This document shows, piece by piece, positions 51,122-59,408 of a DNA stretch of 64,000 nt. Under the pieces are notes generated by a model that saw only the letters and a program-made list of their open reading frames with translations, was not told the origin of the DNA and did not search any database. The stretch covers positions 186,001-250,000 of the forward strand of contig KE159638.1 of NCBI GenBank assembly GCA_000403315.2, in the 5' to 3' direction. Source of the stretch: Lachnospiraceae bacterium A2. Lineage in GTDB: Bacteria; Bacillota; Clostridia; Lachnospirales; Lachnospiraceae. The stretch's first letter is position 1, and every line of letters begins with the position of its first letter. Made by a program: the position numbers and the translations under genes.

Positions 51122-52397
51122 GGCGTTTCCCCCTTGAAATCAGCACCCGTGCTTTTGCAACCCCATCTACATATCCATTGGAAATGTTATCCAGTGTATC
51201 GGCAATTTTTTCTGCCTGCTCATATTCTTTCTTTTCAATATGGCAATATAATTGTTCCACCAATCGTTTGATTCCAATATTTACGGAATCGGTTTTCATT
51301 ACTTCTTCTAATATTACATTTGCATCCCATCCGACGAATGATTTATATTTCTGGAGAGTGACAGTATTATTTTCCCGCGATAAATAGAATAAATTAAAGG
51401 TATCTCCTAGTTCTCCCAGAATCTGTGGAGAATGTGTGGTGATAATAAATTGGATATTCGGGAATGTTTGTGATAAAACGCGCACTACTTTTCTTTGCCA
51501 TGAGGTATGCATATGCAAATCCAGTTCATCAATCAGGACAACTCCCTGCCCATTCAGTGGATTATCTAATTGGGGATTTGCAAGAGCCATTCTGCGTGCA
51601 AGGTCGCCGAATAACGCAATGGTGCATTTTTCCCCATCCGATAGCTGGTTTATTTTGAGGGACTGCCCATCTTTTTTTACCTTCATTGCCAGTGGCTTCC
51701 GGTCAATATGGATATCATCAAACCCATCCAGCATGGCAAGCATGGCCTTTTTTACTGCTGAAAGGCTGCGGTCCTCATATGCAGCGCTTTTTCTTACTTT
51801 TTCTTGGTTTTCAATGTCTTCTTGATTGCGGAACCACATAAATAATGTCCTGAAATCAATTTTACTTTCGATGGCTTTGTCAAATGCGCTGAGCTTCGTA
51901 AACTGTTCACTTTTTGTGACCCTTAATGGGACGTCGAATACGGAACGGTTGACGCCGTAATTTACAAAAACAGGCATGTTTTTTGTATCTTCTTTTTCAA
52001 TCCAATTCCCGTTGCCGTCGTCATATCCCTTTTCAATATAAAGTGTTTCGAAAAGATTTACTAAATTCCGCAGTTCTCCGGGATTGTGTTTTTTGCCTTC
52101 TGCCCTAGAGATGGAGCGTGTATATTCCTTAAGGCTCCCATCAGGAAATTTAAATGTTGCGTGGATGTCAGCGCGTGTTTTCCCATAACTGATATCGTCC
52201 AATTCTAATTGTGCCAATTTTGCTTTTGAGGATACTAACATAGAAATAATATTTGCATAAATTAAATCAATGGTGCGCAGGATGGTTGATTTCCCTACGC
52301 CGTTGATGCCGAAAAAAATTGTGCTTTTTCCGTCAAAGGGCAGTTCCAAGCTGCGGATCCCTTTAAAATTAGAAATCTGGATTGTGTTGACTTTCAT
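51105..52397 (-). CDS. ptuA: AAA/SMC-like ATPase, PtuA-like (Septu defence)
   Basis: A 430-residue ATPase: N-terminal ISNFKGIRSLELPF and Walker A FFGINGVGKSTIL, a central helical insert (about 65-230), signature LSDGEKCTIALFGDLARR, Walker B GVVLIDELDLHMH and the QFIITTHSPQIL switch region. This ABC/AAA_15-21 architecture together with an overlapping HNH gene matches Septu PtuA/PtuB. PtuA forms large oligomers that hold PtuB in check until infection. No reverse transcriptase is near, so this is a stand-alone Septu, not a retron. GGAGTGAAGT precedes the start. Confidence 0.85.
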   Translation of the reverse strand: MKVNTIQISNFKGIRSLELPFDGKSTIFFGINGVGKSTILRTIDLIYANIISMLVSSKAKLAQLELDDISYGKTRADIHATFKFPDGSLKEYTRSISRAEGKKHNPGELRNLVNLFETLYIEKGYDDGNGNWIEKEDTKNMPVFVNYGVNRSVFDVPLRVTKSEQFTKLSAFDKAIESKIDFRTLFMWFRNQEDIENQEKVRKSAAYEDRSLSAVKKAMLAMLDGFDDIHIDRKPLAMKVKKDGQSLKINQLSDGEKCTIALFGDLARRMALANPQLDNPLNGQGVVLIDELDLHMHTSWQRKVVRVLSQTFPNIQFIITTHSPQILGELGDTFNLFYLSRENNTVTLQKYKSFVGWDANVILEEVMKTDSVNIGIKRLVEQLYCHIEKKEYEQAEKIADTLDNISNGYVDGVAKARVLISRGKRHEKNC

Positions 52398-52512
52398 ACT
52401 TCACTCCTCAATGCCAATTGTTTGCTTTGCTACGGTAATTATAGCATATTTATCATAAAAATAAACTAAAATTCCAAAGAATAATGTAATTGAAGTTATA
52501 AGAAAAGGGTAA

Positions 52513-52524
52513 TGGTAATTACCA
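52513..52524. promoter_or_regulatory. Candidate operator palindrome upstream of the LacI gene
   Basis: TGGTAATTACCA is a perfect 12-base palindrome. A TATAAT box lies about 55 bases downstream (near 52579), before the LacI-type gene. It may be an autoregulatory site, but LacI-type operators are usually 14-18 bases with a central CG, so the match is loose. The rest of 52398-52737 holds no gene. Confidence 0.3.
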
Positions 52525-52737
52525 GATAAGGGTATTTAGTATTATTAAGGCGTATGGAAAAAATGCCTGCCGTATGCTATAATAATGTAAGATTTTCCGG
52601 CAGCAGCCCTTATTAAGATGGTTATAAACGGCTGGACTATGCAGTGGCTGTGCCATGGGCTTTCCGTATCTACATGTATATGTAAGAAGAAAGGATAAGC
52701 CATTTGTTATGAAAATTATCCATAAGGAGCATTACAG

Positions 52738-53709
52738 ATGAACATAGCAGAAATCGCACAATTAGCAGGCGTTTCCCGGGCAGCCGTTTCCCGCTATTTT
52801 AACAACGGCTATATTTCCCAAGAAAAACGGGAAGCAATCCGCAAAGTAGTAGAGGAAACGGGCTACCGTCCTTCCATCCAGGCTCAGACCCTTCGGACAA
52901 AGAAAACAAAAATGGTCGGCGTCATTGTGCCCAAGGTGGCTTCTGCGTCCATTGGGAAAATTGTGGAAGGCCTGCTCTCCCATTTAGAAGGGAACGGTTA
53001 CCAGACGCTGCTGGCTGTGACCCAAAATGACCCGAAAAAGGAACTGGAATACCTGTCAGCCTTCCATGAAAAGCAGGTGGACGGCGTGATACTGCTGGCA
53101 ACCATCCTGTCCCCAGAGCATAAGCGCATGCTGAAAAAAATATCCGTTCCGGTGGTAATCATAGGACAGCAGCTAAATGGCTATTACTGCGTCTGCCACG
53201 ACGATTACCATGCATCCTATGATTTGACGAAGCTGTTTTTAGAAAAAGGCAGGAAAAAGCTGGGCTATCTGAGCGCCATCCAGCAGGACAAGGCAGTGGG
53301 CGCCGAGCGCCGCCGGGGCTTCCAGGATGCGGTGCGTGATTTCGGCTATGGGGAACTGGCGGAAAATTTTGTGGAAGCTGCCTTTTCTGTTGCTTCCGGC
53401 TATGAAAAAGCAGGGGAATTGCTGGAAAAGTGCGGGAACCTGGACGGCATCCTTTGCGCAACGGATACTATGGCGGCAGGGGTCATGCAGTATCTGCGGG
53501 AGCATAAGATAAAAGTCCCCAGCCAAATCCTTGTGGCAGGGCAGGGGGATTCTGACATGGCGAAGGTGACAGACCCGCCTTTGGTAACCGTCCATTATGC
53601 ATATGAGAAAAGCGGGGAAATTGGGGCGCAGATGCTGGTAGGGCTGTTAGGGCAGGGAGAAGCCGGGGTAAAAGAAGTGAAATTAGGGTATGAAATTATT
53701 AGCTGGTGA
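52738..53709 (+). CDS. LacI-family transcriptional regulator
   Basis: A 323-residue regulator with an N-terminal LacI helix-turn-helix (NIAEIAQLAGVSRAAVSRYFNNGYIS), the hinge YRPSIQAQTLRTKKTKMVGVI, and a periplasmic-binding-like effector domain (VDGVILLATILSPEH, GILCATDTMAAGVMQYL, QILVAGQGDSDMAKVTDPPLVTVHY). The style recalls sucrose repressors (ScrR/SacR). The amylosucrase-like GH13 gene lies 2.6 kb away across the Septu genes, so a sucrose link is possible but not shown. Confidence 0.9.
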   Translation: MNIAEIAQLAGVSRAAVSRYFNNGYISQEKREAIRKVVEETGYRPSIQAQTLRTKKTKMVGVIVPKVASASIGKIVEGLLSHLEGNGYQTLLAVTQNDPKKELEYLSAFHEKQVDGVILLATILSPEHKRMLKKISVPVVIIGQQLNGYYCVCHDDYHASYDLTKLFLEKGRKKLGYLSAIQQDKAVGAERRRGFQDAVRDFGYGELAENFVEAAFSVASGYEKAGELLEKCGNLDGILCATDTMAAGVMQYLREHKIKVPSQILVAGQGDSDMAKVTDPPLVTVHYAYEKSGEIGAQMLVGLLGQGEAGVKEVKLGYEIISW

Positions 53710-53733
53710 TTTACCGGAATAACGAAGGCAAAG

Positions 53734-53830
53734 GGGCTGTTGCAAAATGGGAAGTTCCTGCAACATCTGGCACATAAAATGGTTGTGTAGCCACAATATG
53801 TTGTAGAATTCCTGGATTTTGCAACAGCCC
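53734..53830. repeat. Long cruciform hairpin between convergent genes
   Basis: GGGCTGTTGCAAAAT (53734-53748) is the exact reverse complement of 53816-53830, with further pairing inside (GAAGTTCCTGCAACAT against ATATGTTGTAGAATTCC). Its outer stem matches the hairpin at 31793-31890 and part of the hpf terminator. Likely a bidirectional terminator of a repeat family. Confidence 0.75.
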
Positions 53831-53847
53831 ACTTTGTTCCTATCCCT

Positions 53848-54591
53848 CTATTTCTGCATCAGTTCTTTATGCTTTTCCAGCATTTCTTCAATCTTGGACT
53901 GCGTATAAGCCCCCAAAAATTTCCGTTGCTCCTTCTCCAGTTCTTTTACCAGGATTGGTTTCCCATATTCCACAATTACACTGCATTTTTTTATAAAAGG
54001 AATATGGCTTTCAAAAATCTGGTTGGTATTCGAAATCGCAATGGGGATAATGGGGCATCCTGTTTTTTCGGCCATTTTCAGGCTTCCCTCCTTAAAGGGC
54101 AGCATCCCTTCCTCCGGGTGGGGGTTCCTGGTCCCCTCCGGGAAAATGCAGACGGAAATGCCGTGTTTTATCTGGTCAATCCCAGTCAAAACCATTTTCA
54201 TCCCTGCCCGCATGTCTTTCCGGTCTAAGAACAGACAGTACAGCCGCTCCATCCAAGTGGAGAGCAGGGGGTAATGCCGCATTTTGTCTTTTGCAATATA
54301 TCCCGTCAGCCCGGGGCATCGGGAGTAGGTAATCACAATATCAAAATAGCTCAGGTGGTTGGGGATATAGAGCACTGCCTGGTCTTTTGGCACATGTTCT
54401 TCCCCAATCACTGTGATTTTTGTCCCTGCAATCCGCAGGACAGCCCGGAAGGCCCATTGCACAATCCGAAGGCTGCTTAGGTCCGCAGCGTGGGGATCTA
54501 TTTTTTTATAAATCCATTCTGCGAATAAAATTGGGATAGAAAAAACCAGGAAACTAATTAAAAAAACTGCCACTAAAATAATCCGTATCAT
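53848..54591 (-). CDS. plsC: 1-acyl-sn-glycerol-3-phosphate acyltransferase
   Basis: A 247-residue membrane enzyme with an N-terminal hydrophobic helix (MIRIILVAVFLISFLVFSIP). The catalytic NHLSYFD (H-x4-D) follows, then a substrate loop near FLDRKDMRAG and the FPEGTR motif. It makes phosphatidic acid from lyso-phosphatidic acid for membrane lipids. GGAGGAAAAGG lies just before ATG 54591; a longer frame to 54636 has no ribosome site. Confidence 0.9.
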   Translation of the reverse strand: MIRIILVAVFLISFLVFSIPILFAEWIYKKIDPHAADLSSLRIVQWAFRAVLRIAGTKITVIGEEHVPKDQAVLYIPNHLSYFDIVITYSRCPGLTGYIAKDKMRHYPLLSTWMERLYCLFLDRKDMRAGMKMVLTGIDQIKHGISVCIFPEGTRNPHPEEGMLPFKEGSLKMAEKTGCPIIPIAISNTNQIFESHIPFIKKCSVIVEYGKPILVKELEKEQRKFLGAYTQSKIEEMLEKHKELMQK

Positions 54592-54790
54592 GATATGATT
54601 CCTTTTCCTCCATAAAACTTTTGCCATGCCCCGCAAACCTGCAGGGGAGCCTGTACCTGCGTGGGTGCAGGCAGCCCATATGGCAAATTTACATGTATAT
54701 TATACAGAGAGGAAAGGGGAAATACAATCATAAATGAAAGATTTTTTTCATAGAATTCAGGAAGAATGTAAAAAAAATGGGGAACTGGAT

Positions 54791-55228
54791 ATGGGAAACA
54801 TGTACAAACTGCACTGCCGCGCCCTCCTCTGGGGCATATGCCTTCTGCTTTTTGCCTGTTCCTGCTGTCTGGCAGGCTGTGGGGCTGAGGAAACAAAACG
54901 GGAGAAATTAAAAGATTTGGAGTATGACATACTGGAGGAACAGGATATCCCAAAAGAATTTTTGGCGGTAATTGAAGAAAAAAAGGAAACCATGTTCAAG
55001 CTGACGTACACAGACAAGGAATATTTATACATAGGGGCTGGCTATGGGGTGCAGGAAACCGGCGGCTACAGCATTTCCGTCAATGACTGCTATCTGACAA
55101 AAAACGCTATTTATTTTGACACTACGCTGATCGGGCCTTCCAAGGGGGAAAAAATCAATCAGGTGAAATCTTATCCTTATTTAGTGATACGGACAAAATA
55201 TTTGGAAAAAAATGTAGTATTCCAATAG
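54791..55228 (+). CDS. PrcB-domain lipoprotein
   Basis: A 145-residue lipoprotein with signal peptide LLWGICLLLFACSCCLAGCG (lipobox LAGC). A PrcB_C-like domain (about residues 65-140) follows: LYIGAGYGVQETGGYSISVNDCYLT, then TLIGPSKGEKINQVKSYPYLVIRTK. PrcB domains are found in protease-associated and spore-surface proteins. The start at 54791 is preferred because GGGGA lies at the right distance and gives a normal signal peptide. ATG 54734 would add 19 charged residues in front. The gene is alone, with a promoter-rich gap before murA. Confidence 0.78.
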   Translation: MGNMYKLHCRALLWGICLLLFACSCCLAGCGAEETKREKLKDLEYDILEEQDIPKEFLAVIEEKKETMFKLTYTDKEYLYIGAGYGVQETGGYSISVNDCYLTKNAIYFDTTLIGPSKGEKINQVKSYPYLVIRTKYLEKNVVFQ

Positions 55229-55656
55229 GGGATTTTTCTTTATAAACGAAAAAAATAGTATGCATTTGCCAGAAGATGTGGTAAGATGATAAACAGAAAT
55301 TATGTTCCGGCTTTTACGCAATGAAGCTGTGAAGCGGAAATGGTTTCTGTTTTCTTTTGCCTGTGGGGAACAGATGGGCTTAGGATTTTGAAATCCATAA
55401 GAAAAAACACGCATGATTTTTTAAGAAAAGCCCATACTAAAAGCAATGATTTTCGGGGAAAAGCGGAACGGGGCGCAATGGCTGCAGAAGAAGGCCTGCA
55501 TGGGCCGCAGCGGCTTTGCCGGAACGCTGGAGCAAACCCAGTGGACATGCAGTGGAGGACCCGGCAGGATGTAATGATTTTTAGTCAGGGGCCATGCACG
55601 GATGGCGGAAACCCACATAAAATAAGATAAGCTGAATGTAATGGAACGAGGAAAGA

Positions 55657-55740
55657 TTTACAAATCGACAAAGTGTGTTATAATAGTACATAAAGATTTT
55701 TGCTGAAAACTTGACAAAGGCAAAAAGGTGTTACTATAAT
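55657..55740 (+). promoter_or_regulatory. Tandem promoters of murA
   Basis: P1: TTTACA (55657-55662) and TATAAT (55679-55684), spacer 16. P2: TTGACA (55711-55716) and TATAAT (55735-55740), spacer 18, which gives a leader of about 30 bases. The rest of 55229-55656 has no supported gene. Confidence 0.75.
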
Positions 55741-55776
55741 AACTTCTTGTACAAAAATATAGCATAGAGGTGCAAT

Positions 55777-57069
55777 ATGGAACAATATGTAATTAAAGGA
55801 GGTAATCCGTTAGTTGGCGAAGTGGAAATCAGCGGAGCTAAAAATGCGGCGCTTGCAATCCTTGCGGCAGCTATTATGACGGATGAAACCGTAACAATAG
55901 ATAATTTACCAGATGTAAGGGACATTAATGCTTTGCTTCAGGCAATGGGGGACATTGGGGCAAAAATTGACAGGATAGATGCACACACTGTAAAAATAAA
56001 TGGCTCTTTTGTAAAAGATATTCCAGTAGACTATGATTCTATGAAAAAAATCCGGGCGTCTTATTACCTTTTAGGGGCCATGCTTGGGAAATACAAGCGT
56101 GCCGAGGTTACCCTGCCAGGGGGCTGCAACATTGGGAGCCGCCCGATGGATCTGCATATTAAGGGATTCCGCGCGCTGGGGGCCCATGTGGAAATCAGGA
56201 ACGGGGCGGTTGCAGCGGAAGCAGAACATTTAGTTGGGAGCCATATTTATTTAGACAAGGTATCCGTGGGGGCCACCATTAATATTATGATGGCGGCAGC
56301 CATGGCAGAAGGGAAAACAACCATAGAAAATGCGGCAAAAGAGCCCCATGTGGTGGACGTGGCCAATTTCCTGAACAGCATGGGGGCAAATATCCGTGGT
56401 GCAGGGACGGACGTTATCCGTATTGTAGGGGTAGAGAAGCTGCACCGGACGGAATATTCCGTAATACCGGATCAGATTGAAGCAGGCACCTTTATGTTTG
56501 CGGCAGCGGCCACAAGGGGGGACGTTACGGTGAAAAACGTCATACCAAAGCATTTGGAGGCTACTACGGCAAAATTGCTGGAAGCTGGCTGTGAAGTGGA
56601 GGAATTTGACGATGCAGTCCGTGTAGTGGCGTCAAAGCCCCTGCGCCATACGCAGGTCACCACGCTGCCGTATCCCGGTTTCCCAACGGATATGCAGCCA
56701 CAGATGTCTGTCGTCCTGGGGATTGCCCAGGGAACCAGCACGGTGACGGAAAGTATTTTTGAGAACCGCTTTAAGTACGTGGATGAACTGACGCGCATGG
56801 GCGCGGATATTAAGGTGGAGAGCAATATTGCCATTATCAATGGGGTGAAGGGCTACACCGGGGCAAGGGTCAGCGCGCCGGATTTGCGGGCCGGGGCTGC
56901 GTTGGTGATTGCAGGGCTGTCTGCGGAAGGCGTTACAGTTGTGGACGATATCCATTTTATCCAGCGGGGCTACGAGTCTTTTGAGCAGAAACTGGAGAAC
57001 CTTGGCGCCCAGATTGAACGTGTCACTACGGAAAAGGAAATACAGAAGTTCCAGTTTAAGGTTAGCTGA
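55777..57069 (+). CDS. murA: UDP-N-acetylglucosamine 1-carboxyvinyltransferase
   Basis: A 430-residue EPSP-synthase-fold enzyme. It has GEVEISGAKNAALAILAAA (lysine of the substrate site), the active-site cysteine in LPGGCNIGSRP that fosfomycin modifies, then YPGFPTDMQPQMSV and ESIFENRFKYVDEL. The first committed step of peptidoglycan synthesis. The active-site cysteine is present, so fosfomycin sensitivity by this route is expected. GAGGTGCAAT precedes the ATG. Two promoters feed it. Confidence 0.96.
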   Translation: MEQYVIKGGNPLVGEVEISGAKNAALAILAAAIMTDETVTIDNLPDVRDINALLQAMGDIGAKIDRIDAHTVKINGSFVKDIPVDYDSMKKIRASYYLLGAMLGKYKRAEVTLPGGCNIGSRPMDLHIKGFRALGAHVEIRNGAVAAEAEHLVGSHIYLDKVSVGATINIMMAAAMAEGKTTIENAAKEPHVVDVANFLNSMGANIRGAGTDVIRIVGVEKLHRTEYSVIPDQIEAGTFMFAAAATRGDVTVKNVIPKHLEATTAKLLEAGCEVEEFDDAVRVVASKPLRHTQVTTLPYPGFPTDMQPQMSVVLGIAQGTSTVTESIFENRFKYVDELTRMGADIKVESNIAIINGVKGYTGARVSAPDLRAGAALVIAGLSAEGVTVVDDIHFIQRGYESFEQKLENLGAQIERVTTEKEIQKFQFKVS

Positions 57070-57265
57070 AAGGTGGAGTTTGGGGTCTGCCCGGATGGGC
57101 AGCCTAAAGGCATCAGGGGTTCGCGCAGAAACTCTGCCCTGTCATGTGGATAAGTCAGGAAATAGAGAGAAAACAGGAGAAATATAAAGGAAATTGCAGT
57201 TGTTAAAAGAAGAATTAATAAAAGCTGCGGCGAAAATTCCCAGCAGCCCCAGCAGGTGGCGGCCC

Positions 57266-57330
57266 GAAATTTTTGCAGCAGCTTTTGGTGAGCCTTTCGG
57301 TAAGCCAGCCCGCCAAAAGCTGAAAATTTC
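57266..57330 (+). terminator. Inverted repeat downstream of murA
   Basis: A GAAATTTT...AGCTTTTGG arm (from 57266) pairs with CCAAAAGCTGAAAATTTC (57313-57330) with internal bulges. Convergent murA and HD-GYP genes flank it. The 57070-57368 gap has no supported gene. Confidence 0.45.
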
Positions 57331-57368
57331 AGGAATTTTTCCCATGCAGGCAAATATACCCAGGCTTT

Positions 57369-58499
57369 TTAGATGATTTTTATAATTTCCCAATCTGGGA
57401 GGTTCAGCATATCTACTACAGAACCGTCGTCCATCTGGAGCATAGGGCGGGTCAGGTGCTTGGAATTAATCATTACCACATTTGCGCTCTGGCCGTTATT
57501 TAACAGCACCCGGTTGTTTTGGTATGTATTTGCAATCCGGTTTAAAAAGGTCAGGATATATTTCGGGCTGTAAAGCTGCAGGCCGTCCTTTTCAAACATT
57601 CCGATTGCCTGGAAGGGGCACAGGGGCGAACGGTAGGAACGGGCTGCTGTCATGGCGTCGTATACGTCGGCAATGGCAATGATTTCTGCAAAGTCGTCAA
57701 TCTCATTGGCCTTTAACCCTTGTGGGTAGCCGGAGCCGTCGCAGCGTTCATGGTGCATTAAGGCAGCCTTTTTGATGCGTTCGTCGATAGGCAGCTTTTC
57801 CAAAAGCTTATAGCTGGCGGTTGGGTGCTGCTGGATTAAGGCAAATTCCTCGTCCGTATATTTTCCTGGCTTATTCAGGATTTCATCCGGGATCTGGACC
57901 TTGCCAATGTCGTGGAACAGGCCGCAGAGCACTAAAATGTCTAAGTCCTCCTGGGGAAACTGCATCCATTTTCCCATTTGGCGGGCAATCAGCGCCACAT
58001 TCAGGCAGTGGGAATAGACACTGTCGTCGTCTAAGCGCATATTGTGCATTTTATCAAAGAAATCTATGGTAGTTTTCGTCATGCCGGCCAGCATGTAGCA
58101 GCTATCCAAAATCCGCTGCAGGTCTACCGGATCTTCAGGGTGTTTGATGATGCTGTCAAACAGGCTGCGGATGTTGTAGGCTTTCTTTTGGTATTCTATC
58201 TGGTATGCCATAAATTCTGGCTGTGCCTTTATTTTCTGTGCGTAAGATGGGTTGGACGCCCTGCTTTTGCTTGGAATGGCTACGGCAGGCTCCTTTATTG
58301 GTTCCGCAGAAGCCATGGGAGCGGCTGTTTCCGGAAGCGGTTCCGCTGGGACAGAGCCTATCCCATAAAATGTGAGCCGGGAAATTAACTCTGAGGTTAA
58401 AGCAGTCCCGGCCTCCATAATCATTTGCCCGTTGTCAGTAAAGATGGTTTCAGTCACCTTCATGCCGGGCTGCAGTTCGCTGGTTGGGTAGTTTTTCAT
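57369..58499 (-). CDS. HD-GYP domain phosphodiesterase
   Basis: A 376-residue protein. An N-terminal region (about 1-60) has the pattern of DUF3391-like or PilZ-adjacent domains (LQPGMKVTETIFTDNGQMIMEAGTAL), then a linker. The HD-GYP domain (about 150-310) has HCLNVALIARQMG, GLFHDIGKVQIPDEILNKPG, HPTASYKLL, HHERCDGSGYPQGL and IADVYDAMTAARSYR. All metal and GYP residues are present. HD-GYP enzymes break down cyclic di-GMP (or cGAMP). It is a single gene, with its start facing the SAM riboswitch. Confidence 0.9.
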   Translation of the reverse strand: MKNYPTSELQPGMKVTETIFTDNGQMIMEAGTALTSELISRLTFYGIGSVPAEPLPETAAPMASAEPIKEPAVAIPSKSRASNPSYAQKIKAQPEFMAYQIEYQKKAYNIRSLFDSIIKHPEDPVDLQRILDSCYMLAGMTKTTIDFFDKMHNMRLDDDSVYSHCLNVALIARQMGKWMQFPQEDLDILVLCGLFHDIGKVQIPDEILNKPGKYTDEEFALIQQHPTASYKLLEKLPIDERIKKAALMHHERCDGSGYPQGLKANEIDDFAEIIAIADVYDAMTAARSYRSPLCPFQAIGMFEKDGLQLYSPKYILTFLNRIANTYQNNRVLLNNGQSANVVMINSKHLTRPMLQMDDGSVVDMLNLPDWEIIKII

Positions 58500-58716
58500 T
58501 TGTCTTTCCCCCTGTTTTGGATTTTAGGATATAGCAGGGGACAGCCCAAGGAAAAAATATCCGGTGTATCCGGCAAAACTAATTTTCCGCTGGGCAGTCC
58601 CCGTAATTGCTGGGGGGATGTAGCATCCCGGCAGCAGGCATTAATATACTGTTCATTCACTTTCAAGTATAGGGAGTAAGGATAAATTTGTCAAGGAAAA
58701 ATCATTCAGAAATCTA

Positions 58717-58745
58717 TTGACAGATCGGGAAAAAAATAGTATCTT
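58717..58745 (+). promoter_or_regulatory. Promoter of the SAM-riboswitch leader
   Basis: TTGACA (58717-58722) and TATCTT (58740-58745) with a 17-base spacer, about 75 bases before the riboswitch. Confidence 0.6.
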
Positions 58746-58819
58746 AATGGAAGAAAGATTAAAAAAACCGAATATTGTTGCACTGGCAGAGCTTAAGAAG
58801 CCCTGTCAGGTATTAATTT

Positions 58820-58918
58820 CTCTTATTCAGAGTGGTGGAGGTACATAGGACCTGTGAAGCCACGGCAACCCCTCTACGGAAGGTGCCAACCTGAGCGAGC
58901 AATCGAACAATAAGAGGA
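58820..58918 (+). ncRNA. SAM-I (S-box) riboswitch aptamer
   Basis: The P1 strands CTCTTATT (58820-58827) and AATAAGAG (58910-58917) close a four-way junction. The S-box sequences AGAGTGGTGGAGG, TGAAGCCACGGCAACC and GGAAGGTGCCAACCTG are in order and spacing. It binds S-adenosylmethionine and, when bound, favours the terminator at 58945-58974. The natural target is metK, whose product makes SAM, though unusual DNA lies between (see findings). Confidence 0.93.
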
Positions 58919-58944
58919 TTTGATAATCTTTTGGAAAAGTCAGG

Positions 58945-58974
58945 TCCGCTTATGTTGTATAAGCGGATTTTTTT
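58945..58974 (+). terminator. Riboswitch expression-platform terminator
   Basis: TCCGCTTAT (58945-58953) pairs with ATAAGCGGA (58959-58967) around GTTGT and is followed by T7. Confidence 0.88.
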
Positions 58975-59117
58975 CTATAGGAAAGACCTTGTCACGCTAA
59001 AGCGTGAAAGTGTCTTCCTATAGAAAAAATAATATGCACAGGGTCTGCCCCAGCGAAGCGAGGGTACTCGTGCGAATAGAAGATGTCACTGCGTGACCGC
59101 ACTCGGCGCAGCAAAGG
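58973..59117 (+). repeat. Dispersed composite hairpin repeat, copy C
   Basis: Nested palindrome TTCTATAGGAAAGAC ... CACGCTAAAGCGTG ... GTCTTCCTATAGAA (58973-59025), followed by a tail ending CGGCGCAGCAAAGG (59104-59117) as in the copy at 43164. It begins inside the riboswitch terminator T-run. 59046-59066 is the reverse complement of 31693-31713. Confidence 0.8.
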
Positions 59118-59228
59118 TTCTAAGCGCCAGTGGCGCTTGTTCAGAACGGACCGAAACGGAGTGTAGACGCCAAGCCCCTCATGGGTGAGGGGCTAGGGGA
59201 GCAGAAGTGGGCTTGCCCACTTTGTTCT

Positions 59229-59376
59229 CTTATAGGAAATACCGTGTTACTGTGAAGTGCTAAAGTATATGGATTTCCTATAAGAGAAAAACAATTATGC
59301 GCAGCTCGCGGAGAGGAAATATATTGCTGCGCAATCCGCTCGCGCGCGGAGAATGCGCTGTGCGCATTCTTTTTTA
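59229..59376 (+). repeat. Dispersed composite hairpin repeat, copy B
   Basis: CTTATAGGAAAT ... ATTTCCTATAAG (59229-59282) frames a diverged stem. A unit almost identical to 43218-43308 follows, ending in the terminator hairpin GAATGCGC-TGT-GCGCATTC-T6, only 33 bases before the metK start. Confidence 0.85.
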
Positions 59377-59408
59377 GTACAGCTAAGATACAATCAGGAG
59401 GAAAAACA

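Noticed and set aside
50453..52397. Retron with PtuAB effectors
   Set aside because: No reverse transcriptase gene or msr/msd-like RNA is seen near the PtuA/PtuB genes.
55340..55630. Plus-strand 96-codon frame before murA
   Set aside because: No ribosome site, unlikely composition, and it overlaps the leader with murA promoters only 30 bases on.
57194..57376. Plus-strand 60-codon frame after murA
   Set aside because: It lies over an inverted repeat and has no protein-family features.
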